Source: CAYSND01 sp964642235 (lineage in GTDB: Bacteria; Bacteroidota; Bacteroidia; Bacteroidales; UBA932). From it: a DNA stretch of 39,584 nt. The position numbers and the translations under genes were made by a program. A model generated the notes under the pieces. That model ran no database searches and had not been told where the DNA came from. It saw only the letters and a list, made by a program, of their open reading frames with translations. This document shows, piece after piece, positions 15,384-24,448 of the stretch. Location: contig CAZXOP010000006.1 of NCBI GenBank assembly GCA_964642235.1, forward strand, positions 1-39,584, read 5' to 3'. Position 1 is the first letter of the stretch; every line of letters begins with the position of its first letter.

Positions 15384-15965
15384 TTACTTAACCCCTCTCA
15401 GGGCAAGTATTTCAAGGTGTTTATAAAATGCTGCACCGAAATGGTGAATAATCGGTTCGCGAAGAAACTGATATACACGGATATTCTCTCTCTTCCCTTT
15501 TTCAAAAGCATCTTGACAGATGTGCCAACGGTGTAAGTTAAGTGCCGTATAACCGCTTGAGAGTTTAGAAATCCTTATAGGGTATATCCAGCAGGAGATA
15601 GGTTTGCGAAAGGTACATTTGCCTGAGAAGAAGCTCTTTTCTATAGCACAATAGCAGTGAATATCGTCATCAAAACAGGCATAGGCACACTCTTCACCCT
15701 GTTTAATCAGAGGGGTAACGAGATCACCGTCAGCATCCACCACATAATACCCATCCCTCTTAACCACCTCTTTAGACTCTTCACTCAATAGTGGGGAGAA
15801 GAGGGGGTATTCGTTTTTTATAGCCTCACACTCCTCCTCTTCTAAAGGGGCTCCACTCTCCCCGATAATACAACATACCCCCTTGCATTTAGGGTAGTCG
15901 CATGAAAAAAATTCGGTTATTATCTCTGATGAGATAAGGAAGTTATCAATACAAATAATACTCAT
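15384..15965 (-). CDS. DUF3109 family cysteine-rich protein
   Basis: The 193-aa protein has a cysteine pattern typical of DUF3109: CDYPKCKGVCC near residue 22, then ECAYACFDDDIHCYCAI and CTFRKPISCWIYP, followed by LHRWHICQDAF. Multiple paired cysteines suggest a metal or iron-sulfur site like that of YkgJ-type proteins, though its biochemical role is unknown. A conserved CRKP/SCWIYP-like segment supports the family call. Its start overlaps the stop of the M16-like gene by one base (TAATG), indicating translational coupling. Confidence 0.85.
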   Translation of the reverse strand: MSIICIDNFLISSEIITEFFSCDYPKCKGVCCIIGESGAPLEEEECEAIKNEYPLFSPLLSEESKEVVKRDGYYVVDADGDLVTPLIKQGEECAYACFDDDIHCYCAIEKSFFSGKCTFRKPISCWIYPIRISKLSSGYTALNLHRWHICQDAFEKGKRENIRVYQFLREPIIHHFGAAFYKHLEILALRGVK

Positions 15966-18769
15966 TATCTGCTGCCACTCATAGTGAGAAGATGACGATT
16001 ACTCTCCTTGATATACCCCTTAAGGGCAGCGTTAATCGTCTCTACAGTTAGTGAATCGAGAGTGCTGAGATATCTGGAATACATATCCTTACCATATATA
16101 AATCTATTCTCTAATATCTCCGCCCAGAAAGAGTTGTCAGCCTTTTCGCGGAAGATAAACTGTGCTTTCAGACCCGACTTAACCCTTTGTAACTCCTCGG
16201 AAGAGATCCCTTTTTCAGATAAGGCGGAGAGAATCTCCCCTATCTTTTCTACATTTTTATGAGAATATTCATTGGTCACGAAAGAGAAATCGATGGTCAT
16301 AAACTCCTCAGGGTACTTCTTAAAACTATTTTTTGTACGGACGGTTATCCCCAAATCTGCCATACATGAAACGACCTCTCTCTCGATAGCCTGGGACACA
16401 ATCCCGGAGATTATCCTATTCTCCACATTAAATGGGACAGGGAAGAAGAGGGTATAATCATAGAGGCTCCTTGGGTACTCCATAGGCATGGTGAAATGAT
16501 TATCCTTATCTCTCTTAGAGAAATAGAATGGGAGGACACGCCAGCTCTCCCTTTTATTTATATTCCCGGGAAGGGAGGCAATATATTTACAAACAAGCTC
16601 TTTAAGCTGAACTTCGTCAGCATCTCCCACTATTATAAAGGTAAAGTTTGCAGCATTTGAGAAGGATTCGCTTATAAAATCTGCAACCTTGGAGTAATTG
16701 GTCGTATCGAGTATAGAGCTATAATCAAGGGAGGCTCTATTACCCATATAGAGTTCACATTCAAGAGAATCTGCAAAAACCATTTCGGGATTATTGGAGA
16801 CAAATCTAAATAGATTCTTCTTCTGCTCCTTAAATGATGCAAAAGCCTCCGCATCTGCTCCACTCTCACGGAAATTAAGATAGGCAAGTTCCATTAACTT
16901 AGGGAGATAACTTGAGAAGGTTTTTCCCTCAAGTTTACTTAGAGAGAGGGAGAAATTCTTCTCTAACTCTATACCCAAATCCTTCTTCATTTTAGAGACT
17001 GCCACAGAGTTCTCCCCTCCGAGGGTACCGAGAGCAACTATCTCATTGATATACTTCTCCATAAAAGGAGAGACTCCGGGACAGAGAGAGAGTCCCCCTT
17101 TAGCTACTGCCATAAAATGGACTTTTTTAGGCTCGGTCTGAGTCTGCTTGAAGATAACATTTGCACCATTTGAAAGCATCCAGAGAGATGAATTGCTGAT
17201 TGGCTCTTTCGTCTCGGTAACTATTGTCCCCGGAACAATCTCTTTTTTTGCAAAAGAGGTAAGAGTGGGGAGAGAGACGCGGGGATCTTTCTTCATATTA
17301 AGAGCAGTATTATAAACCTGAAGGAGTCTGTCAGAAGAGGGGAGCTCCACCGAGCCTTTTCCGGAGGGGAAGGTGCAGACAAGAGAGATATTGTCAGTGA
17401 GTTTTAGGAAGGTGCTTGCATAAGTATTAAACTGTTCTAATTGGACACTCCTTTTAACTTTATCCATATACTCTTTATGCATCTCGATACTTGCCAAAGA
17501 GAAACCATATAGATAATTATCGATACACCTCTTTGCATAAGCCGCATTTGGGGTAATTCCTCTCCAGTCGTATCTATAATTAACATAATCCATATAACGA
17601 TTCCGAGCACGGGTAAACTCTTCATCAGTAAACCCAAACTTCTTAATCATATCGAGTTCTGCCACTAAGAAAGCCATTACATTTTCAACCTTCTCAGGTG
17701 CAACCTCTATCTCAATCGTAAAGGCATCTTTTGCCTGAACCCCGAAATATTTACCATACTCTATCTCATTAAACTTTATAGGGGCACTAACCCTTTTCTG
17801 ATATGTGACAAGTCTGTCTTTAACTAAAAACTCAAGGAGATAATTCATATAATCTGTTAGATATGGAACTGCGGAATTTCTTAGAGAACGAGGAACAGGG
17901 TCACTCTTTATACTTAAAATAACCTTAGATGCTGTGGCCTCTTTATCGGAGACTGTTAGTACCTCAACACCTTTATTATCAGGAAGAGAGACATAATTTC
18001 TTTTAGCTGTCTCTAAATATTTGGGGGAGGCTTGAAAAAGGGTCTTTATCTTCGACTCTATGGTGGCGGGGTCAATATCTCCCACTATAACAATAGCCTG
18101 TAAATCAGGTCTCGACCATTTATAATAATAACTCCTCAAATCTTTTGATGTATATCCATTAATCTGGGTTATAAGCTCCTCCTGTCCGAGTGGGGCGTAA
18201 GGGGTTCCTTGAAAAACCTCCTTTCTTATAGCAAGTTTCTCCCTCTTATCGGCATTCATCTCCTCTACGAAGTTATTTACAAAGAGGACTTTCTCCTTCT
18301 CCACATCCTGCTCGTCAAGATTAATCCCGCTCGACCAGTTAAAAAGAATAAGGAGAGTGGAGTCAATAACTGCTACACTCTTTTTTACAGGGACATTAGA
18401 GATTCTATAGAGGCTCTCATCCGCTCCAATGCTGATTCCATAATCCCTCTCTTGGGTTAACCCAAGTTCATCCATATATGAGACAATGGTTTTTCCGGGG
18501 AAATTTCGGGTCCCTCGGAGCCCCATATTACCTACGATCTCTGTCATTCTCTTCTGGGAAGGCTCTTCGAGTGACGTTCCTAACTGTTGTACTAAATAAA
18601 AATTAGCATAACCCGGGATGACGCTGTTTTGAACAATATAATATGTAAGACCATTAGCCATCTTTCCACTCTTAATTCGGGGGTCAGATGGGAGTTTTTC
18701 CACACTTTGGGCAGCCAGATTAAGTGTTAAAAGGATAACAAACAGTGGGACTGCAAATAATTTCTTCAT
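15965..18769 (-). CDS. M16 (insulinase/PqqL-like) family protein lacking the zinc motif
   Basis: The 934-aa protein has a signal peptide (MKKLFAVPLFVILLTLNLAA) and the four-domain layout of periplasmic M16B peptidases. The N-terminal half has LPSDPRIKSGKMANGLTYYI, then GLRGTRNFPGK, which aligns with the NGTKNFPG that follows HXXEH. But the zinc ligands and catalytic Glu, expected as HFLEH at residues 77-81, read EIVGN, so both His and the Glu are lost. The rest is full length and open, so it is not a decayed gene. It is probably a non-catalytic partner, like processing-peptidase alpha subunits. Overlap with the DUF3109 gene suggests co-expression. A promoter core lies at 18794-18801. Confidence 0.88.
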   Translation of the reverse strand: MKKLFAVPLFVILLTLNLAAQSVEKLPSDPRIKSGKMANGLTYYIVQNSVIPGYANFYLVQQLGTSLEEPSQKRMTEIVGNMGLRGTRNFPGKTIVSYMDELGLTQERDYGISIGADESLYRISNVPVKKSVAVIDSTLLILFNWSSGINLDEQDVEKEKVLFVNNFVEEMNADKREKLAIRKEVFQGTPYAPLGQEELITQINGYTSKDLRSYYYKWSRPDLQAIVIVGDIDPATIESKIKTLFQASPKYLETAKRNYVSLPDNKGVEVLTVSDKEATASKVILSIKSDPVPRSLRNSAVPYLTDYMNYLLEFLVKDRLVTYQKRVSAPIKFNEIEYGKYFGVQAKDAFTIEIEVAPEKVENVMAFLVAELDMIKKFGFTDEEFTRARNRYMDYVNYRYDWRGITPNAAYAKRCIDNYLYGFSLASIEMHKEYMDKVKRSVQLEQFNTYASTFLKLTDNISLVCTFPSGKGSVELPSSDRLLQVYNTALNMKKDPRVSLPTLTSFAKKEIVPGTIVTETKEPISNSSLWMLSNGANVIFKQTQTEPKKVHFMAVAKGGLSLCPGVSPFMEKYINEIVALGTLGGENSVAVSKMKKDLGIELEKNFSLSLSKLEGKTFSSYLPKLMELAYLNFRESGADAEAFASFKEQKKNLFRFVSNNPEMVFADSLECELYMGNRASLDYSSILDTTNYSKVADFISESFSNAANFTFIIVGDADEVQLKELVCKYIASLPGNINKRESWRVLPFYFSKRDKDNHFTMPMEYPRSLYDYTLFFPVPFNVENRIISGIVSQAIEREVVSCMADLGITVRTKNSFKKYPEEFMTIDFSFVTNEYSHKNVEKIGEILSALSEKGISSEELQRVKSGLKAQFIFREKADNSFWAEILENRFIYGKDMYSRYLSTLDSLTVETINAALKGYIKESNRHLLTMSGSR

Positions 18770-18793
18770 TTCTCTTCTTATTTATATATAAGG

Positions 18794-18801
18794 CAAAAAT
18801 A
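18794..18801 (-). promoter_or_regulatory. Putative promoter core for the M16-like/DUF3109 unit
   Basis: CAAAAATA on the plus strand reads TATTTTTG on the minus strand, fitting TAnnTTTG, 25 nt before the start at 18769. Confidence 0.45.
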
Positions 18802-18820
18802 ACAAATTGTATTAAAAATG

Positions 18821-18851
18821 TTGTGTTAAAACCATATTTTTTTTATTTTTG
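18821..18851 (+). promoter_or_regulatory. Putative promoter for the TPR gene
   Basis: TTGTG at 18821 precedes TATTTTTG at 18844-18851 at a spacing near 20 nt, close to the Bacteroidetes consensus. The start codon is 45 nt downstream. Confidence 0.5.
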
Positions 18852-18895
18852 CGATTGTCAATGAAGACCATAATCATTTAATTAATTAATTCTTG

Positions 18896-19837
18896 ATGAA
18901 AAAAATTATTCTAACACTCTTACTATCAGTATTTGCCATCTCTACTGCTATCGCTCAAGACATGGAAAGCGCTACAAATCTTTATAACGCCGGTGCGGTT
19001 GCCTTGAATGAAGGGAAAAAAGCAGATGCTCTCAAAAATTTTGAAGAAGCCCTAAACCAAGCTATCACTATTGGTGCAGATGCCGAAGAGATAGCAAATA
19101 ATTGTAAAAAAGTAATCCCTACCCTCTATTTAGCTATTGGGAAAGATTACGGAGTAGCTAAAGATATCCCTAATGCTGTTGTTTTCCTAAAGAAAGCTGT
19201 TGATAAAGGGGATGAGTATGGTGATTTCGACACCATGGGGGAAGCCTCCTCACTTATTCCTCAGCTCTATATGAACGAAGGGAACCTTAAACTCAATGAC
19301 GGTGATTTCAAAGGAGCTATCGCTGAATATAAGAAAGTAGTAGAAATAGAAAAAGATAATGGTATGGCATATCTTCGTATGGGGATGGCTGCCAGCCGTC
19401 TTGAAGATGAGGCTACCACTGTTTCTTCTTTTCAGAAAGCCGCTGAGTTTGGACAGAAAGATCAGGCTGACAAACAGCTCTCTCAGTTCTATATGAAGAA
19501 AGCCAACGCTCTTATGAAAGAGAAGAAAAACGTTGAGTGTATGACTTATGCAAAGAAATCTTATGAGCTTTCAGATAATGCAACTGCCCGTAAAATTTAT
19601 GCTATTTCAGCACTTGGACTTAAAAAATATGACGAAGCTATTGATGGGTTAGAGGCTTATCTATCACTTTCACCCGATGCAAGTGATAAAAATGCTATGA
19701 CACTTCAGATGGCTACCTCTTATGAGGCAAAAGGGAATAAAGAGAAAGCTTGTGAATATTACAAACAGGTGATGACCGACCCTAAATTTAAGGATTACGC
19801 CACACATAAAGTAACTGTAGATCTTAAATGCAATTAG
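18896..19837 (+). CDS. Secreted tetratricopeptide-repeat protein
   Basis: I choose the ATG at 18896 (313 aa); an upstream TTG adds only one residue. A signal peptide (MKKIILTLLLSVFAISTAIA) is followed by helical repeats with TPR spacing, for example NLYNAGAVALNEGKKADALK, GNLKLNDGDFKGAIAEYKKV and KAYELS-like segments, to a final MATSYEAKGNKEKACEYYKQ. Such proteins usually act as periplasmic scaffolds. No partner is evident. The last 10 nt overlap the U32 gene that follows, which suggests a shared transcript. Confidence 0.82.
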   Translation: MKKIILTLLLSVFAISTAIAQDMESATNLYNAGAVALNEGKKADALKNFEEALNQAITIGADAEEIANNCKKVIPTLYLAIGKDYGVAKDIPNAVVFLKKAVDKGDEYGDFDTMGEASSLIPQLYMNEGNLKLNDGDFKGAIAEYKKVVEIEKDNGMAYLRMGMAASRLEDEATTVSSFQKAAEFGQKDQADKQLSQFYMKKANALMKEKKNVECMTYAKKSYELSDNATARKIYAISALGLKKYDEAIDGLEAYLSLSPDASDKNAMTLQMATSYEAKGNKEKACEYYKQVMTDPKFKDYATHKVTVDLKCN

Positions 19838-21639
19838 AGCTTGAGCTTCTCGCTCCGGCAAAAAACATAGACATCGGCATCTCGGCAATAAACTGCGGTG
19901 CCGATGCTGTGTATATAGCCGGTCCTGCTTTCGGTGCAAGGGAAGCAGCCGGCAACTCTTTTTCCGATATTGAAAAACTTGTTCTCCACGCCCATAAGTT
20001 CGGGGCAAAGGTCTATTTGGCTCTTAACACCATTCTTTACGACTCTGAGTTAAAAGAGGCAGAACAATATATTAAAACTGCTCACACAATAGGGTGCGAC
20101 GCTATCATTATTCAAGATTTGGGGATTCTTAAAATGGAGCTCCCTCCGATTCCATTAATTGCCTCCACACAGACCAATATTCGTACTCCGGAACAGGCTC
20201 GTTTCTTGGAATCTCTCGGTTTCAAAAGATTGATTCTCGCAAGGGAACTCTCGCTGGAGCAGATAAAGAGAATTCACGAATCTGTCTCCTGCGAATTAGA
20301 GAGTTTCGTACATGGGGCACTCTGCGTTAGTTATAGTGGACAATGCTACCTAAGTCAATACCTTACGGGCAGGAGTGCAAATCGTGGGAGCTGTGTTCAG
20401 GCTTGCCGCTCACGCTATGACCTTCTCGACTCCAATGGGAAAATCCTGGTAAAAAACAAGGCACTCCTTTCGCTTAAAGACCTCTCATTAGCTTCCCATA
20501 TAGGGGAACTTATTGAGGCAGGTGTTACCTCATTCAAGATAGAGGGGCGACTGAAAAATGCCTCCTACGTTAAAAACATTACTCGCTACTATAGGGAGAT
20601 TATCGACAACACCATAAAAAACACCCCTTATCGCCACTCCTCGTTAGGCTCCATTCGAGGAGGGTTTACTCCAAATCCATTCGTCACATTCAATCGTGGT
20701 TACACTGACTATTTCATCTCCGGAAAACGGGGGGAGTGGAACTCTATGGAGACCCCTAAATCCATTGGGGAGAGTGTGGGAAGAGTCTCCAAAATTCTCT
20801 CCAATAACCCCGAAGGGTGCAGTTTCACCCTCAATGGAACTCAGCTTTCCAACAATGATGGACTTTGCTTTATATCAGACAAAGGGGAGATTGTGGGAAT
20901 GAGGATAGACTCGGTAAAAGGGGAGATAATAACCACCAAAGAGGCACCTCTGCTGCGGCAGGGAACAGAGATTTTCAGAAACTACCACCATGCTTTTGAA
21001 AAGGAACTTGAAAACAATATGCCCCAAAGGGTCATTGACGCAAAGATCTCACTCTTCTCCGAAAATGGAAAGACAGTGGTAACAGCACTCTCGGAGTCGG
21101 GAGCCAGAGCCTCAGTGGAATTTAAAGAGGAGGGGGATATTGCCACCAATCGTGAACTTGCCTTAAACAATATAACTCGTCAGTTTAGTAAAAGCTCCGA
21201 GCCTTACCTCTTTTCCCTCGATAAAATCGAGGCAGAGCCCCTCTATTTCCACCCATTGTCCCGACTAAACTCCATTAGAAGAGAGCTCGCAGAGCGACTT
21301 CTGGCTGCAGAGGGGACTTACCGCACCTCACTCTCCAAGGAAGAACCCCTCCACTCCCCCACCCCTCCGGTGCAGACCACGAACCTTAATTGTTCTAACT
21401 CCCTTTCAGAAGAGGTCTATGGCGAACTTGGAATCAGTGCTGCTCCTGCATACGAAGTGGAGCCCTCCCCCGAGCAGGAGTTAATGAGAACGAAGTATTG
21501 TATTAAATATGAGTTAGGGTGGTGCCCGAAAGAGAAAAACTCCCGAAGGGTTTCAGAACCACTATTTCTTGAAAATCAGGGAAGAAGATTGAAATTGATT
21601 TTTGATTGTACTAAATGTGAGATGGTGCTGAAGGGATAA
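19828..21639 (+). CDS. U32 family protein, RlhA/TrhP-like RNA hydroxylation enzyme
   Basis: The 603-aa protein starts with the U32 core (LELLAPAKNIDIGISAINCG, DAVYIAGPAFGAREAAGN). Its signature is FVHGALCVSYSGQCYLSQYL, then RGSCVQACR, placing Cys166, Cys173, Cys189 and Cys193 as probable iron-sulfur ligands, followed by SFKIEGRLKNASYV. U32 members were once called collagenases; the characterised E. coli ones, TrhP and RlhA, hydroxylate tRNA U34 or 23S rRNA C2501 using prephenate-dependent chemistry. The long C-terminus with further cysteines (YCIKYELGWCPK, DCTKCEM) is closer to the longer RlhA type, but I cannot settle the substrate. Confidence 0.85.
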   Translation: MQLELELLAPAKNIDIGISAINCGADAVYIAGPAFGAREAAGNSFSDIEKLVLHAHKFGAKVYLALNTILYDSELKEAEQYIKTAHTIGCDAIIIQDLGILKMELPPIPLIASTQTNIRTPEQARFLESLGFKRLILARELSLEQIKRIHESVSCELESFVHGALCVSYSGQCYLSQYLTGRSANRGSCVQACRSRYDLLDSNGKILVKNKALLSLKDLSLASHIGELIEAGVTSFKIEGRLKNASYVKNITRYYREIIDNTIKNTPYRHSSLGSIRGGFTPNPFVTFNRGYTDYFISGKRGEWNSMETPKSIGESVGRVSKILSNNPEGCSFTLNGTQLSNNDGLCFISDKGEIVGMRIDSVKGEIITTKEAPLLRQGTEIFRNYHHAFEKELENNMPQRVIDAKISLFSENGKTVVTALSESGARASVEFKEEGDIATNRELALNNITRQFSKSSEPYLFSLDKIEAEPLYFHPLSRLNSIRRELAERLLAAEGTYRTSLSKEEPLHSPTPPVQTTNLNCSNSLSEEVYGELGISAAPAYEVEPSPEQELMRTKYCIKYELGWCPKEKNSRRVSEPLFLENQGRRLKLIFDCTKCEMVLKG

Positions 21640-21661
21640 AATATTTTGTTATTTTTGTGGA

Positions 21662-22804
21662 ATGAGATTTAATGAGGTAATAGGAAACGAGACTCTTTTA
21701 ACACGATTAAAGAGGATGGCTGATGAGGGAAAAGTGAGCCATGCACTTATGTTGATAGAGGAGGGGGGTTATGGCGCTATCCCTGTTGCACTTTCATTAA
21801 TCCAATATATGGCTTGTAAAAGTCACACCGATGGGGATTCATGCGGGGTTTGTCCTACCTGTGGAAGGATTAAAAAGTTAATCCACCCTGACCTTCACTT
21901 TGTCTTTCCTGTAAATACCACCTCCAAGTCGGGGAGCGATAAAAGCCCTAAGAGTGATGACTTTCTCCCCATCTGGAGAACACTTTTGACCTCAAACCCT
22001 TACTTTACGGAAGAGATTCTGAATAGAGAGATAGGTATCGAAGAGAAAGTTGGAGTTATAAATGTTGCGGAAGCAAAGGAGATTCTCTCTAAAATGAGCC
22101 TTAGATCTTACGAAGGGGGGAATAAATATATGGTAATCTATCTCCCTGAAAGAATGACGACTGAGGCTGCCAACAGACTCCTTAAACTTATAGAAGAGCC
22201 TTTCCCGGGGACTTTCTTCTTCTTTATCAGTCAGTCGCCGGAGAGGGTTATAGAGACCATTCGCTCACGCTGCCTGGCTATCCGACTTCACCCGATGGGG
22301 TATGACGATTTAGCGGTGAAACTCGAAAAAAGATTTGGAGTCTCCGCACAAGATGCCCTCTCTTATGCTAAAAACAGTATTGGGAGTTACGGGAAAGCGA
22401 TAAATCTTATCTCAGAGGGCGGGGTTGGTTCACCATACTATAACATAATAACCTCTATGCTCTCCTCTGCACTCTCCTCAGACCTTCTCTCCTTAATAAA
22501 TGGCAATGAGGCTCTTTATAGTTTAGGGAGAGAGAGACAGAAAGAGTTTTGTATTTATGCGGGATCTTTCTTGCGAAAAATCCTCCTGGTACAGAAAGGT
22601 CTTTATGAAATAGCCCACATTACATCCACAGAGAGGGAGGGGGTTGTCCTCTTTTCCCAGAAACTACCGGAGGCGTTTTTCACTAAAGCCTACTCTGCCT
22701 TGGAAAACGCAAGGCTCTCTATTGAAAGTAATACCAATGCAAAAATGGTATTTTCTAACTTAAGCAATCTCTTTTTTGTATATTTGCACTCTGCAAAAAG
22801 ATAA
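21662..22804 (+). CDS. holB: DNA polymerase III subunit delta'
   Basis: The 380-aa AAA+ clamp-loader subunit starts RFNEVIGNETLLTRLKRMAD. A four-cysteine zinc site lies at Cys52, Cys61, Cys64 and Cys67 (CGVCPTCGRI). The expected P-loop is degraded (EEGGYGAIPVA), as is normal for delta', which does not hydrolyse ATP. Later landmarks are RMTTEAANRLLKLIEEPFPG and IRSRCLAIRLHP, the latter carrying the SRC arginine finger. It helps load the sliding clamp. A TAnnTTTG-like TATTTTTG sits at 21650-21657, only a few bases before the ATG. The next gene follows after 2 nt. Confidence 0.92.
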   Translation: MRFNEVIGNETLLTRLKRMADEGKVSHALMLIEEGGYGAIPVALSLIQYMACKSHTDGDSCGVCPTCGRIKKLIHPDLHFVFPVNTTSKSGSDKSPKSDDFLPIWRTLLTSNPYFTEEILNREIGIEEKVGVINVAEAKEILSKMSLRSYEGGNKYMVIYLPERMTTEAANRLLKLIEEPFPGTFFFFISQSPERVIETIRSRCLAIRLHPMGYDDLAVKLEKRFGVSAQDALSYAKNSIGSYGKAINLISEGGVGSPYYNIITSMLSSALSSDLLSLINGNEALYSLGRERQKEFCIYAGSFLRKILLVQKGLYEIAHITSTEREGVVLFSQKLPEAFFTKAYSALENARLSIESNTNAKMVFSNLSNLFFVYLHSAKR

Positions 22805-22806
22805 TA

Positions 22807-23952
22807 ATGGAAGAAGAAAACAAAATATATGACTGTCTTAGAGGGTGTGTCACAGAGAGAACACATCAGGGAGAATTAATCTGCCAATACGACCCAAGCT
22901 GTTGTAAACTTGAGGTTTATAATTGGTTGGACGGAATAAATCAAGAAGAATACAAAAATATTTTCGAGGTACGTTTTAAAAATACTCGTAAGAACTTTTA
23001 TGTAAATACCTCCGGGCAGCTCCTTAAAACAGGGGATATAGTCGTAGTGGAGAGTAGTTCAGGGCACGATGTGGGGATTATTACCCTCGAAGGTCCTATT
23101 GTTATTCGTCAAATGTCCCGAAACAGAGCAGATTATAAAACCTACGAGTTTAAGAAAATATATCGCCGAGCCAAAGCTCTCGATACCGAAAGGTGGCAGG
23201 AGGCTATTGCAAGAGAGCATAAGACGATGATTCGTTCAAGACAGATAGCTGCTGAGCTTAAACTCGAAATGAAAATCGGAGATGTTGAGTTCCAAGGAGA
23301 TGGAACCAAAGCTATCTTCTACTATATCGCTGATGAGCGTGTCGATTTTAGACAGCTTATAAAAAGATTTGCCGAAGAGTTTCATATTAGAATCGAGATG
23401 AAACAGATAGGGGCAAGACAGGAGGCAGGACTTATAGGGGGACTTGGAGTCTGCGGTAGGGCTCTCTGCTGTAGTAACTATATCTCATCATTTAAGTCTA
23501 TTACCACACAGTCTGCCCGTTGTCAAGACCTCTCTTTAAACCCCCAGAAACTTGCAGGGCAGTGTAGTAAACTCAAATGCTGCATAAACTATGAGGCACC
23601 CATCTATATGGATGCACAGAGCAGACTTCCATATATCAATGCACCTCTTGAACTTAAAGATGGACAGGCATTCTTTTTAAAATCGGATATACTTCGAGGA
23701 ATCATGTATTTCTCTTATGACCCTAACTCTTTAACTAATATGATCGCTTTACCTGCTGAGCAAGTAAGGGAGATTTTAAGAGCAAACAGTAAAGGGATAA
23801 AGCCAGACTCCCTCTTAAGAGACCCTAAGGAGGAGAAGAAAAATGATTTTATTACTGCTGTGGGGGACGATAGTATTGCGAGATTTGATAGAGCTAAAAA
23901 GAAGAAAAAAAGAAAGCCCGATAACAGAAATGCAAATAGAGAAGTTAAATAA
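22807..23952 (+). CDS. ricT: PSP1-domain protein, RicT-like
   Basis: The 381-aa protein has the PSP1 core at about residues 65-275. Characteristic pieces are VEFQGDGTKAIFYYIADERV, MKQIGARQEAGLIGGLGVCG, RALCCSNYISSF and QCSKLKCCINYE. The cysteines are the ones that hold iron-sulfur clusters in the Bacillus RicA/F/T (Y-complex) system, where RicT aids RNA processing and sporulation. A basic tail (KKKKKRKPDNRNANREVK) could bind nucleic acid. This gene, holB before it and gldH after it form a common Bacteroidetes arrangement. The Bacteroidetes protein's job is not known and the symbol is by homology. Confidence 0.85.
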   Translation: MEEENKIYDCLRGCVTERTHQGELICQYDPSCCKLEVYNWLDGINQEEYKNIFEVRFKNTRKNFYVNTSGQLLKTGDIVVVESSSGHDVGIITLEGPIVIRQMSRNRADYKTYEFKKIYRRAKALDTERWQEAIAREHKTMIRSRQIAAELKLEMKIGDVEFQGDGTKAIFYYIADERVDFRQLIKRFAEEFHIRIEMKQIGARQEAGLIGGLGVCGRALCCSNYISSFKSITTQSARCQDLSLNPQKLAGQCSKLKCCINYEAPIYMDAQSRLPYINAPLELKDGQAFFLKSDILRGIMYFSYDPNSLTNMIALPAEQVREILRANSKGIKPDSLLRDPKEEKKNDFITAVGDDSIARFDRAKKKKKRKPDNRNANREVK

Positions 23953-24448
23953 TAAGAGACTTGCTCTGCCGGTCATCGTTTCATTACTCTTTCTCCTGGT
24001 ATCTTGTTCAGAGCCTGATGCGAATTGTGCCTATCATAAAGTCAATCCCAAAAACTTCGATACAAGAGATACTATCTCCTTTGAGATGGAGTTATCCAAG
24101 GAAGAGGGACCATATAATCTCTATGTCGGGGCGAGATTTCCTCAAAATAGTTCAGAGAGCAAACTACCAATTACCTTTAATCTTATCTCTCCATCCGGAA
24201 AACTCTATAGAGAAGATGTCGTCTTCCCTTGTAATGACATGGTTATTAAAAGATACTTAAAGGAACATTCCGATTCCTGCGATATAAAGGTTCTAAAATC
24301 AGGTAAATATACAGATATCCAATGGTGTTGGAGAAAGAATGTAATCCCAGAAGAGTCAGGAAGATGGAAGTTACACTTTTTTTTACCTTACTCCAAAATA
24401 TACGGAATAGGGATTTACAGAGAGAAAGCTGATGAGCGGAAAAGATAA
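23930..24448 (+). CDS. gldH: Gliding motility lipoprotein GldH
   Basis: I place the start at the ATG 23930-23932 (172 aa), since this leaves a clean lipoprotein signal, MQIEKLNNKRLALPVIVSLL with LLVSC lipobox; the longer upstream frame lies inside ricT. The mature part has the GldH features FDTRDTISFEMEL, GPYNLYVGARFP and SGRWKLHFFLPYSKIYGIGI. GldH is needed for gliding in Flavobacterium and is retained in many non-motile Bacteroidetes, where its role is unclear. It overlaps ricT by 23 nt and trmB by 17 nt, so the genes are translationally linked. Confidence 0.85.
   Translation: MQIEKLNNKRLALPVIVSLLFLLVSCSEPDANCAYHKVNPKNFDTRDTISFEMELSKEEGPYNLYVGARFPQNSSESKLPITFNLISPSGKLYREDVVFPCNDMVIKRYLKEHSDSCDIKVLKSGKYTDIQWCWRKNVIPEESGRWKLHFFLPYSKIYGIGIYREKADERKR

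Noticed and set aside
23843..23929. Longer gldH start inside ricT
   Set aside because: The downstream ATG at 23930 gives a normal lipoprotein signal; the extension only mirrors the ricT coding frame.
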